From Synergistota bacterium (GTDB taxonomy: Bacteria > Synergistota > Synergistia > Synergistales > Aminobacteriaceae): DNA of 45,166 nucleotides. Position 1 is the first letter of the stretch; the number at the start of each line of letters is the position of its first letter. Location of the stretch: NCBI GenBank assembly GCA_022704435.1, contig JAKJGK010000005.1:1-45166 (forward strand), given 5' to 3'. Positions 1 to 6,888 of the stretch are shown one piece after another. The notes beneath the pieces are model-generated. The model saw only the letters and a program-made list of their open reading frames with translations, was not told the origin of the DNA and made no database searches. A program made the position numbers and the translations under genes.

Positions 1-79
1 CCCGCCGGTAGGCCAGCTTCCCGGAGCCCGTGTAGAAAAACCTCTTCTTGGCCCCAGAGTGTGATTTCATCTTTGGCAT
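1..79 (-). CDS. rpmI: 50S ribosomal protein L35 (3' end cut by window edge)
   Basis: The first 26 residues are visible, beginning MPKMKSHSGAKKRF and continuing with FYTGSGKLAYRR, the typical L35 N-terminus rich in Lys/Arg. L35 is a small protein of the large ribosomal subunit, normally about 65 residues, so roughly 40 residues lie beyond the window edge. The ATG is preceded by a strong GGAGGAAGGAGG-type ribosome binding site. It follows infC by about 105 bases in the same direction, the classic infC-rpmI-rplT order; rplT is expected just outside the window. Identification is firm despite truncation. Confidence 0.93.
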   Translation of the reverse strand, partial: MPKMKSHSGAKKRFFYTGSGKLAYRR

Positions 80-184
80 TGTGACTGTTCCTCCTTCCTC
101 CCGATGGACTCATCATAAAAGCCCGCCGCAAAACGCGACAGGCGAAATCTTAACGTCATCGCATTTCAGTTGAAGCCTGAGCGG

Positions 185-838
185 CTAGTCGGAGTTCTCC
201 TGTTTCCGCGGCTCCCCGGACGGGGTGTCGGTGGCGGACCCGACCTGCACCACTGCGTTCCTGGCAGTATCGTTCCTGGCATTTTCGCCCTTGGCCGCCG
301 GCTTCGGAGGGACCTGAGGCAGCGGGGTCATCATGATCCTCATGTAGCGCCCCTCCATACGAGGGTTTCCCTCGCTCTTTCCAAGTCCGTTGCAGTCCTT
401 CACAACCCGGGCCAGGACTTTCTCCCCCTTGTCGAGGAAGGACATCTCCCTCCCCCTGAAAAAGACCGAGACCTTGACCCTGTGTCCATCCTCCAGGAAG
501 CTCTTTATCGCCCTGACCTTGAAGTCGTAGTCGTGCTCGTCGATCTTGGGGCGCATCTTCATCTCCTTGAGGGTCTGGACCTTCTGCTTCTTCCTCGCGT
601 CCTTCTCCTTCTTCTGGAGCTGATAGCGGTATTTGCCGTAGTCCAAGATCCTGCACACCGGCGGATTGGCCAGCGGGGCGACCTCCACCAGGTCGAGAAG
701 TTTTTCCTCGGCCATCCTTATACCCTCGACGGTGGGGAGAACACCCAACTTGACTCCGTTCTCGTCGATTATCAGGACCTCTTTCGCGGTAATCTCCCGA
801 TTGACCCGGGGTTCTCCTTCGTCCTTTCTTGCTACTAT
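185..838 (-). CDS. infC: Translation initiation factor IF-3, apparent ATA start
   Basis: IF-3 binds the 30S subunit, prevents subunit joining and checks start-codon choice. The reading frame contains the IF-3 N-domain (RVNREITAKEVLIIDENG), the linker-adjacent PPVCRILDYGKY motif and the C-domain (KMRPKIDEHDYDFKVR). No ATG, GTG or usable TTG exists before the conserved RVNREI block: the frame opens after a TGA with Lys-Ala, then ATA. A near-perfect GGAGGTGA ribosome binding site sits 9 bases (from GGAGG) before that ATA at 838-836, so I place the start there (217 aa). AUU/AUC/AUA starts are the known basis of infC autoregulation by IF-3. An internal TTG at 748 would delete about 30 conserved residues. 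The C-terminus carries an extra low-complexity tail of about 40 residues beyond the usual family length. Confidence 0.9.
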   Translation of the reverse strand: MVARKDEGEPRVNREITAKEVLIIDENGVKLGVLPTVEGIRMAEEKLLDLVEVAPLANPPVCRILDYGKYRYQLQKKEKDARKKQKVQTLKEMKMRPKIDEHDYDFKVRAIKSFLEDGHRVKVSVFFRGREMSFLDKGEKVLARVVKDCNGLGKSEGNPRMEGRYMRIMMTPLPQVPPKPAAKGENARNDTARNAVVQVGSATDTPSGEPRKQENSD

Positions 839-857
839 AGCCTTTCACCTCCGTGAT

Positions 858-893
858 AATAAATAAAAAGGGTCGGCTATGAACCACCGACCC
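858..893 (-). terminator. Intrinsic terminator/attenuator in infC leader
   Basis: On the minus strand GGGTCGG, a 10-base loop and CCGACCC form a perfect 7-bp stem followed by TTTTTATTTATT. It lies between the promoter at 991-1019 and the infC ribosome binding site, so it would stop transcripts before infC. In many bacteria the infC-rpmI-rplT leader is attenuated by ribosomal protein L20; the position is consistent with that, but I did not identify the L20 binding site. It could also end transcripts arriving from the TRAP transporter operon. Confidence 0.75.
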
Positions 894-990
894 CGCATCT
901 GCGTGGACATCTCTTCTGACCAGGCGAATGACCTCTTCGCTAGGTGAGAGGGTGGCCCCTCTTCTTGCGCATATTCAATACCACCGTGGG

Positions 991-1019
991 ATTATAGCAC
1001 GAGAGTCGGCAGGACGCAA
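991..1019 (-). promoter_or_regulatory. Sigma-70-type promoter for infC-rpmI
   Basis: TTGCGT (-35, 1014-1019), a 17-base spacer and a perfect TATAAT (-10, 991-996) on the minus strand. Predicted transcription start is near 984, giving a leader of about 145 bases before the infC start, which contains the attenuator hairpin. Confidence 0.8.
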
Positions 1020-1042
1020 ATTTCGCCCGCGTTTTTCTCGCG

Positions 1043-2971
1043 TCACACAGCCGGTCCCTCCTTCGGCGCAGGCTCCCGGCCGCGCAAGTAGTGGAACGCG
1101 AGGATCGCGCCGAAAACCAGGAAACTGGTCGCCCTGAGCGACGCGAGCGGGTTGACCATCATTATCCCAGCCCCTACAAACAGCGCGCGCTCCCACAGCG
1201 GCATGTCCCTTTTAAGCATCCCTATAAGTCCGCAGGAGAGGGCGAACAACCCGACCCCGGCCGTGGCAAGGTTGACCAGGTACGACGAAAGCTCAAAATC
1301 GATGAACAGCAGATTCGGGTTGTAGACGAACAGGAACGGGAGCAGCAGACCCGACAGTGCCAGCCCCAGGGCGGCTATCGCGACCTTGAAGGGCTTCGCC
1401 CCCGCCAAACCGGCCGCAGTGTAGCTTGTGAGAGCCACCGGGGGCACAACCGCGGACATTGATCCGTAGTAGAAGGCGAAAAAGTGGGCAGCGAGCGCGG
1501 GCACACCCATCTGCTGAAGAGCCGGGGCGGCTATCGTGGCGGTTATTATGTAGCACGGAGTGGCAGGCAGACCCATCCCCAGTATCAGCGCGGCTATCAT
1601 GCAGAGGATGAGGGCGGCCCACAGCTTCCCGCCCGCGAACATTATTATGTTCATCGCTATCACCTGTCCGAGCCCTGTCATTCCAACCGCGCCGACTATG
1701 AACCCGACTATGGCGCAGGAGATCCCCACCGGCGCGGCGCTGCGGGCGCCGTCGTCAAGGGCGTGTATCATGTCCTTGAAGCTCATCCTGGTCGATTTTT
1801 TCAGGGAGGACACCAGTATTATCGCGAACAGTCCGAGGAACGCCGAGAACAGCGGAGTGTACCCCGCCACCAGGAAGTAGATGATGACCACGAGCGGCAC
1901 GGTCATGTGCCCCTTGTCCAGCATCGTGGCCTTGAGCGAGGGGATCTCGGACTTCGACAGCCCCGTAAGCCCCCGCTTCTTCGCCCTCAGGTCCACCATG
2001 AACATTATGGCGAGGTAGTAGAGGAGGGCCGGGGTGAAGCCCGCTATCATTATCGTGACGTAGGGTATCCCGAGGAAGGAGCTCATGACGAAGGCCGCGG
2101 CGCCCATGATGGGGGGCATCAGGATGCCTCCGGTGCTGGCCGCCGCCTCCACCGCCCCGGCAAAGTGGGGAAGGTAGCCCACGCGCTTCATCAGGGGTAT
2201 TGTGAACGCCCCGGTGGTCGCGACGTTGGCCTGCGCGCTGCCGGAGATGCTGCCCATGAGGGCTGAGGCCACCACCGCCACCTTGGCTGGACCCCCGCGA
2301 TACTTTCCGGCAAGGGCCAGCGAGAAATCGTTGAAGAAATCGCTCGTCCTGGACGCGGACAGGAAGGCCCCGAACAGGATGAACATGAACACGTAGCTCG
2401 AGGAGACCATGAGGGTCACCCCGTAAATCCCCTGGTCGGTGAGGGCCATCCTGATGATTATGCGCTCCCAGTTGAACCCCCTGTGGGCGAAGAGGCCGGG
2501 CAGCATTGGGCCGAGGCGGGTATAGGCCAGGAAGACGACGCTGAGCAGGGTGAGAGGCAGTCCCACGGATCTGCGGCTGGCCTCGACCAGCAGCGCCATG
2601 GTCAGCACCGCCACCGCCAGGTCCGTGAAGGTCGCCTGCAGGTTGGCGTAGAGCAGCCTGTCGTAGGTGAGCAGCAGCCATGCCATGCTCCCCAGCGAGG
2701 CCAGGGCCAGCGCCCAGTCGAGGAGTGACGGGCGTTCCCTGGGGGATCTCTCCGTCGCAGGGTAGAATAGAAATACGATGGCCATCAGGGTGCCAAGGTG
2801 GATCGAGTTCATCTTAACCGCAATCAGAAGGCCGATGCTGTTCATCCAGCAGTGCACCAGAGCGGTCGACACCGTGAGAGCGAGCGCCGCAACACCGGCT
2901 GGTCCCGTCAGCTTCCTGGTGGGTATGGAGTCCCCGGGTGCGAAAAAGGAGATGAAACTTTTCATATTCAT
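1043..2971 (-). CDS. TRAP transporter fused permease (4TM/12TM, DctQM type)
   Basis: 642-residue integral membrane protein of the TRAP-TAXI class, in which the small (DctQ) and large (DctM) membrane subunits are fused. An N-terminal group of hydrophobic segments (about residues 25-135) is followed by the long multi-spanning DctM part with the family-typical stretches GSISGSAQANVATTGAF and TGGILMPPIMGAAAF (about residues 240-290) and a second conserved GLPATPCYII near 470. It would use an ion gradient to import a substrate delivered by the periplasmic binding protein encoded 82 bases upstream. Substrate is unknown; dicarboxylates, glutamate and branched 2-oxoacids are all known for this class. 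The ATG at 2971 has a GGAGG site 10 bases upstream; a second ATG two codons later is equally possible. Confidence 0.93.
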   Translation of the reverse strand: MNMKSFISFFAPGDSIPTRKLTGPAGVAALALTVSTALVHCWMNSIGLLIAVKMNSIHLGTLMAIVFLFYPATERSPRERPSLLDWALALASLGSMAWLLLTYDRLLYANLQATFTDLAVAVLTMALLVEASRRSVGLPLTLLSVVFLAYTRLGPMLPGLFAHRGFNWERIIIRMALTDQGIYGVTLMVSSSYVFMFILFGAFLSASRTSDFFNDFSLALAGKYRGGPAKVAVVASALMGSISGSAQANVATTGAFTIPLMKRVGYLPHFAGAVEAAASTGGILMPPIMGAAAFVMSSFLGIPYVTIMIAGFTPALLYYLAIMFMVDLRAKKRGLTGLSKSEIPSLKATMLDKGHMTVPLVVIIYFLVAGYTPLFSAFLGLFAIILVSSLKKSTRMSFKDMIHALDDGARSAAPVGISCAIVGFIVGAVGMTGLGQVIAMNIIMFAGGKLWAALILCMIAALILGMGLPATPCYIITATIAAPALQQMGVPALAAHFFAFYYGSMSAVVPPVALTSYTAAGLAGAKPFKVAIAALGLALSGLLLPFLFVYNPNLLFIDFELSSYLVNLATAGVGLFALSCGLIGMLKRDMPLWERALFVGAGIMMVNPLASLRATSFLVFGAILAFHYLRGREPAPKEGPAV

Positions 2972-3053
2972 GTACTGCGCCCCTCCTGAAAAAGGAGCGG
3001 CATGGGAAAGCCCCCACGCCGCCCGTGTTGTGCCGCAGGATTATGTCCGAATA

Positions 3054-4043
3054 CTAGGGCATGCGCTCCGGCGGGACCGTCATGCCGATCTCCTGGAAGA
3101 ACCTGACGGCACCCGGGTGTAGCGGAGCGCCGAAGAGGCCGTCCATCGGGTTGTCGAAGTCGACCATCTTGAAGGCCGCGTGCTCGTTGAGCAGCTCGTC
3201 CTTCTTCGAGTAGATGATCTTCAGCATCTGGTAGACCAGCTCCTCCGGGACATCCTTCTCAACGGCAAGGGCGGATTTGATCCCGGCGACCCTGAGATCC
3301 TGGTCCTGTCCCGGGTAGATCCCCGCCGGTATGACCACCCCGGCGTAGAAGGGCGCGTCGACCTTCAGCTTCTCAAGGTCCTCGGGGGAGAACTGCATCA
3401 TCTTGATCTCCTGGCGGCCCGCGTAGAGCTCCGCCACCGCGCCGACCGGGAAGCCCGCCTCGGCGTTGAACGCGTCGAGCTGGCCGTTCTGCAGGGCCTG
3501 AGCGGCCTCGCTGTACCCGACATACTCCGCTTTGATGTCGTCGAAGGTCAGCCCGGCGAGCGCCTTCAGCAATACCCTGCTGCTGAACTCGGTGCCTGAG
3601 GCCGCCGGCCCCACCGCCACCTTCTTGCCGCGGAGGTCGGCCCACGAGTTTATCCCGGAGGAGCCGCTGACTATGAACTGGGTCACGTCAGGCCAGAGCC
3701 CCATCATGTAGCGAATGTTGTCGATCTTCTTCCCCTCGTACTGCAGGGTCCCTGTATAGGCGAAGCCGGTGATGTTGGCCATCACTATGGCCATCTCCGC
3801 CTCGCCGCTCTTGATCATGTCCAGGTTCTCCACCGTGCCGCCCGAACTCTGGGCCGACCACTTGTATCCCTTCTCCATCAGCGCGGTGTTGAAATGATTG
3901 GCCAGGATGGTTCCGACAGGGTAGTAAGTCCCGCCGGTGGAGCCGGTGACAATCGTTATGAACTGCGTGGAGGCCAGGGCGCCCCCGGCCAGTGTCAGGA
4001 CTAAAAACAGCGCGCACGCCAAAGCTGAAACCCTTTTTCTCAT
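3054..4043 (-). CDS. TAXI-family TRAP transporter periplasmic solute-binding protein
   Basis: 329 residues starting with a clear Sec signal peptide (MRKRVSALACALFLVLTLAG, cleavage near ALAS). The mature N-terminus FITIVTGSTGGTYYPVG is the hallmark of TAXI-type binding proteins. Later blocks NLDMIKSGEAEMAIV and LRGKKVAVGPAASGTEFSS are also typical. It captures the substrate in the periplasm and hands it to the fused permease encoded next in the operon. Promoter at 4135-4163. The ribosome binding site before the ATG is weak (GGCGG). Confidence 0.93.
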   Translation of the reverse strand: MRKRVSALACALFLVLTLAGGALASTQFITIVTGSTGGTYYPVGTILANHFNTALMEKGYKWSAQSSGGTVENLDMIKSGEAEMAIVMANITGFAYTGTLQYEGKKIDNIRYMMGLWPDVTQFIVSGSSGINSWADLRGKKVAVGPAASGTEFSSRVLLKALAGLTFDDIKAEYVGYSEAAQALQNGQLDAFNAEAGFPVGAVAELYAGRQEIKMMQFSPEDLEKLKVDAPFYAGVVIPAGIYPGQDQDLRVAGIKSALAVEKDVPEELVYQMLKIIYSKKDELLNEHAAFKMVDFDNPMDGLFGAPLHPGAVRFFQEIGMTVPPERMP

Positions 4044-4134
4044 CGTTCATCCGCCTTTCACGTAAATTTGCCCCCATGCACTCTCCTCCGCTCAAGCAGG
4101 GTGGAGTTCCGGCACAAAAGATGGCATGGCGAAA

Positions 4135-4163
4135 ATAGTATCAGATATAATCCATACTTTCAA
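4135..4163 (-). promoter_or_regulatory. Promoter of TRAP-TAXI operon
   Basis: TTGAAA (-35, 4158-4163), 17-base spacer, TACTAT (-10, 4135-4140), reading toward the binding-protein gene. The 5' untranslated region would be about 85 bases. Confidence 0.65.
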
Positions 4164-4175
4164 GCAGGACTTGAA
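4159..4175. promoter_or_regulatory. Operator-like palindrome overlapping TRAP -35 box
   Basis: TTCAAG-N5-CTTGAA, a perfect 6-bp inverted repeat with 5-base spacer that overlaps the -35 element of the TRAP operon promoter. The placement suits a repressor site; the regulator is not identifiable here. Confidence 0.45.
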
Positions 4176-4215
4176 CAAAATATGCCGGGGCCCGGCAGGG
4201 ATACCGCCGGACCCC
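4176..4215 (-). terminator. Likely terminator after thrS
   Basis: GGGGTCCGGC and GCCGGGCCCC form a 10-bp stem with one G-U pair directly after the thrS stop. The T-rich tail (ATATTTTG) is separated by a few bases, so efficiency is uncertain. Confidence 0.55.
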
Positions 4216-4221
4216 GACCTT

Positions 4222-6123
4222 CTACTTCCTCATCGGGTCGAACTCGCCCGAGAGGACCTCGCGGAACTGCTCCAGCGACATCGAGCCCAGGTCTCCCCTG
4301 GTCCTCTCCCTTGGGGCGACCGCGCCGGACTCCCTCTCCTTCTCCCCGATCACGATCATGTAGGGGATCTTCTGGGTCTGGGCGTCGCGAATCTTCTTGC
4401 CGAGCTTCTCGTCGCGCTCGTCGACCTCCGTGCGTACCCCCCAGGATTTGAGCGTCCAGGCGACCTCGCCAGCGTACTCGGCGAACTCCGCCGACACAGG
4501 AAGCACGCGGGCCTGCACCGGGGCGATCCAGTAGGGGAAGGCGCCGGCGAAGTTCTCTATCAGGATGCCGAAGAACCGCTCGAGGCTGCCGAGCACCGTC
4601 CTGTGCAGCATGACGGGGCGGTGCTCCCTGCCGTCGGCCCCGATAAAGTTGAGGTCGAACTTCTCGGGCATCTGGAAGTCGAGCTGGATGGTCCCGCACT
4701 GCCAGGTCCTGCCGATGCAGTCCTCGAGGTGGAAGTCGATCTTCGGGCCGTAGAAGGCGCCGTCGCCGGGGTTGAGCTTGTACTCGACGCCGCTCTCATG
4801 GAGCGCGCTCTTCAGCGCGTCCTCGGCCGCGTCCCACTGCTCCTTGGACCCCATGCTGTTCTCGGGCCTGGTGGACAGCTCTACCGAGTACTTGAACCCG
4901 AAGACCTCCTTGTAGATGTAGTTGCACAGATCCATTATGCCGATTATCTCGTCCTTGACCTGCTCGGGAGCGCAGTATAGGTGGGCGTCGTCCTGGGTGA
5001 AGCATCGGACCCTCATAAGGCCGTGCAGCACGCCGCTCCTCTCGTGCCTGTGGACGACTCCCAGCTCGGCCATGCGCAGGGGGAGATCCCGGTAGCTGCG
5101 TATCTGGCTCTTGTACACGAGCATTCCGCCCGGGCAGTTCATGGGCTTGATGGCGAACGGCCGCTCATCGATCTCGGTGAAGTACATGTTGTCCCTGTAG
5201 TGGTCCCAGTGACCTGACTGGATCCACAGGGACCTCTCGAGTATGAGCGGGGTGCGGATCTCGCAGTAGCCCCTCTTAGTATGCTCTTTTCTCCAGAAGT
5301 CGATCAGGCTGTTCAGGACGACCATCCCCTTTGGGTGGAAGAAGGGGAATCCGGGCCCCTCCGGCTGGATGCTGAAGAGGTCGAGCTCCTTGCCCAGCCT
5401 GCGGTGGTCGCGGTTCTTCGCCTCCTCCATCCTGTGGAGATAGGCCGCCAGCGACTCCTCGTCTGCGAAGGCCGTGCCGTACACCCTGGTGAGCATGATG
5501 TTCTTCTCGTCGCCGCGCCAGTATGCGCCGGCCACGGACAGCAGCTTGAAGTGACGCACGAAGGAGGTATCGGGGACGTGCGGGCCCCGGCACAGGTCGG
5601 CATAGTCGCCCTGTGCGTACAGGGTCACCGTGTCCTCCTCGAGATCGGAGATTATCTCCATCTTGTAGGGGTCGTCCTTCTTCCTGAACCAGTCGAGCGC
5701 CTGCTCCCTGCTCATGACGCGCCGCTCGACGGGGATCGCCCGCTTCGCAAGGCGGCTCATCTCGCGCTCTATCTTCGGCAGGTCCTCCTCGGTGATGCCG
5801 CCGGGTATCTCCATGTCGTAGTAGAAGCCGTCCTTGATAGAGGGCCCCACACCGTACCTCGTCCCCGGGTACAGCTGTTCCACGGCCTGGGCCATCAGGT
5901 GAGCCGCGGAGTGGCGCAGGATGTCGAGCCCCTCGTCGGACCCGGCGAGTATCGGCTCCACCCTGCCCCCCTCTTCGAGCGGACGCGACAGGTCCACCCC
6001 GCGCCCGTCCACCGCCGCCGCGACCGCGCCCTTCTTGAGCCCCAGGGCCTCAAGCACGTCGACCGCCTTCGTCCCGGCCTGCACCTCCGCGATCTTTCCG
6101 TTGCCTCCGACGAACTTCAACAT
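4222..6123 (-). CDS. thrS: Threonyl-tRNA synthetase
   Basis: Charges tRNA-Thr in the cytoplasm. 633 residues from the ATG at 6123, which has a GAGGAGG site 8 bases upstream; the in-frame upstream ATG at 6174 lies inside the T-box terminator region and lacks support. Domains in order: TGS (residues 1-60), editing domain with HSAAHLMAQAV and CRGPH, class II catalytic core with zinc-site NCPGGML, motif 2 region HERSGVLHGLMRVR, QDDAH, and PVMLHRTVLGSLERFFG motif 3, then the anticodon-binding C-domain. Expression is controlled by a T-box leader and its own promoter. It is separated from the downstream TRAP operon by a terminator. Confidence 0.97.
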   Translation of the reverse strand: MLKFVGGNGKIAEVQAGTKAVDVLEALGLKKGAVAAAVDGRGVDLSRPLEEGGRVEPILAGSDEGLDILRHSAAHLMAQAVEQLYPGTRYGVGPSIKDGFYYDMEIPGGITEEDLPKIEREMSRLAKRAIPVERRVMSREQALDWFRKKDDPYKMEIISDLEEDTVTLYAQGDYADLCRGPHVPDTSFVRHFKLLSVAGAYWRGDEKNIMLTRVYGTAFADEESLAAYLHRMEEAKNRDHRRLGKELDLFSIQPEGPGFPFFHPKGMVVLNSLIDFWRKEHTKRGYCEIRTPLILERSLWIQSGHWDHYRDNMYFTEIDERPFAIKPMNCPGGMLVYKSQIRSYRDLPLRMAELGVVHRHERSGVLHGLMRVRCFTQDDAHLYCAPEQVKDEIIGIMDLCNYIYKEVFGFKYSVELSTRPENSMGSKEQWDAAEDALKSALHESGVEYKLNPGDGAFYGPKIDFHLEDCIGRTWQCGTIQLDFQMPEKFDLNFIGADGREHRPVMLHRTVLGSLERFFGILIENFAGAFPYWIAPVQARVLPVSAEFAEYAGEVAWTLKSWGVRTEVDERDEKLGKKIRDAQTQKIPYMIVIGEKERESGAVAPRERTRGDLGSMSLEQFREVLSGEFDPMRK

Positions 6124-6134
6124 ACTCCATACCT

Positions 6135-6407
6135 CCTCGGTCTTTAAAATAATAACGCGCCCGTGCGTCCCCATATGGAGACGACACGGGCGTGTCGCGG
6201 TCCCACTCCACTTCCGCGCGGATTACGCGCGGCCCTTGACCCCGCTGTAAGGGGCGGAACCCCGGCGCCTTGTCCTCCCGGCATTTCGGCGCCCGCTCCG
6301 GGGCGGTCTTCAAGGGGCCTTCCGCAGGGGGTTTCTCAGCCTCGCGCCCCCCTCTCTGTCCGGGTCCGACTCCTCTACTCTCCCCATCATCGCATCATGA
6401 TACAATG
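6135..6407 (-). promoter_or_regulatory. T-box riboswitch (tRNA-Thr sensing) controlling thrS
   Basis: The 5' leader of thrS shows the T-box landmarks: an early GATGGGGAGAGTAGAGG block and AGAGAG motif of stem I, and the T-box core GGAGTGGGACCGCG at 6209-6196. The antiterminator folds as GGAG/CTCC, a 7-base UGGGACC bulge and GCGACAC/GTGTCGT, the standard architecture. The alternative terminator lies at 6146-6192. A candidate Thr specifier codon ACC is at 6307-6305 after TTGAAG; this assignment is inferred, since one-base register shifts cannot be excluded by eye. Uncharged tRNA-Thr should stabilise the antiterminator and let thrS be transcribed. Confidence 0.9.
6146..6192 (-). terminator. T-box terminator hairpin before thrS
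   Basis: CGCCCGTG(T)CGTCTCC pairs with GGGGACGCACGGGCG across an ATAT loop (one bulged T, one G-U pair), followed by CGTTATTATTTT. Its left arm overlaps the antiterminator, so the two structures exclude each other. Confidence 0.88.
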
Positions 6408-6413
6408 GGTAGA

Positions 6414-6442
6414 CTTATACATCCAAAGGGGCGGGCTGTCAA
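6414..6442 (-). promoter_or_regulatory. Promoter of thrS T-box transcript
   Basis: Consensus TTGACA (-35, 6437-6442), 17-base spacer, TATAAG (-10, 6414-6419). The -35 box overlaps the last codons of dut, so the promoter is partly inside the upstream gene. Confidence 0.85.
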
Positions 6443-6882
6443 CTGCTCCCCGTGCTGCCGAAGCCACCCTCTCCGCGGCCGGTGGCGTCGAGTGAATCCG
6501 ACTCGACCCACTCCACCCTGGACACGGGGGCTATGACGAGCTGGGCTATCCTGTCGCCCGCGGCTATGTTGAACGCATCCATGCCCAAATTGACCAGGAG
6601 CACCCTTACCTCGCCCCTGTAGTCGCTGTCGATGGTGCCGGGGGCGTTGAGCACCGTGACCCCGTGCTTGATGGCCAGACCGCTCCTGGGCCTGACCTGG
6701 CCCTCGTACCCCTCGGGGATCCCCAGTCGGATGCCGGTCCCGACGCTGATCCGCTCCCCCGGCAAGAGCAGCGCGTCCTCCGCGGAACGGAGGTCGACTC
6801 CGGCCGATCTCTCGGTAGCGTAGCCGGGGAGGGGGAACTCGATCGCCCTGCCCTCCCGCGAGATCATCACGCACACAGGCAT
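6439..6882 (-). CDS. dut: dUTP diphosphatase (dUTPase)
   Basis: Hydrolyses dUTP to dUMP and pyrophosphate, keeping uracil out of DNA and supplying dUMP for dTMP synthesis. 147 residues, normal length for the trimeric family. The five motifs are readable: [10 protein letters not shown] (1), PRSGLA (2), [13 protein letters not shown] (3, containing the catalytic Asp), [12 protein letters not shown] (4) and the C-terminal glycine-rich [10 protein letters not shown] (5). It starts 6 bases after the pnp stop, so it is probably cotranscribed with pnp. Its end overlaps the thrS promoter. Confidence 0.95.
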   Translation of the reverse strand: MPVCVMISREGRAIEFPLPGYATERSAGVDLRSAEDALLLPGERISVGTGIRLGIPEGYEGQVRPRSGLAIKHGVTVLNAPGTIDSDYRGEVRVLLVNLGMDAFNIAAGDRIAQLVIAPVSRVEWVESDSLDATGRGEGGFGSTGSS

Positions 6883-6888
6883 CGCGGG

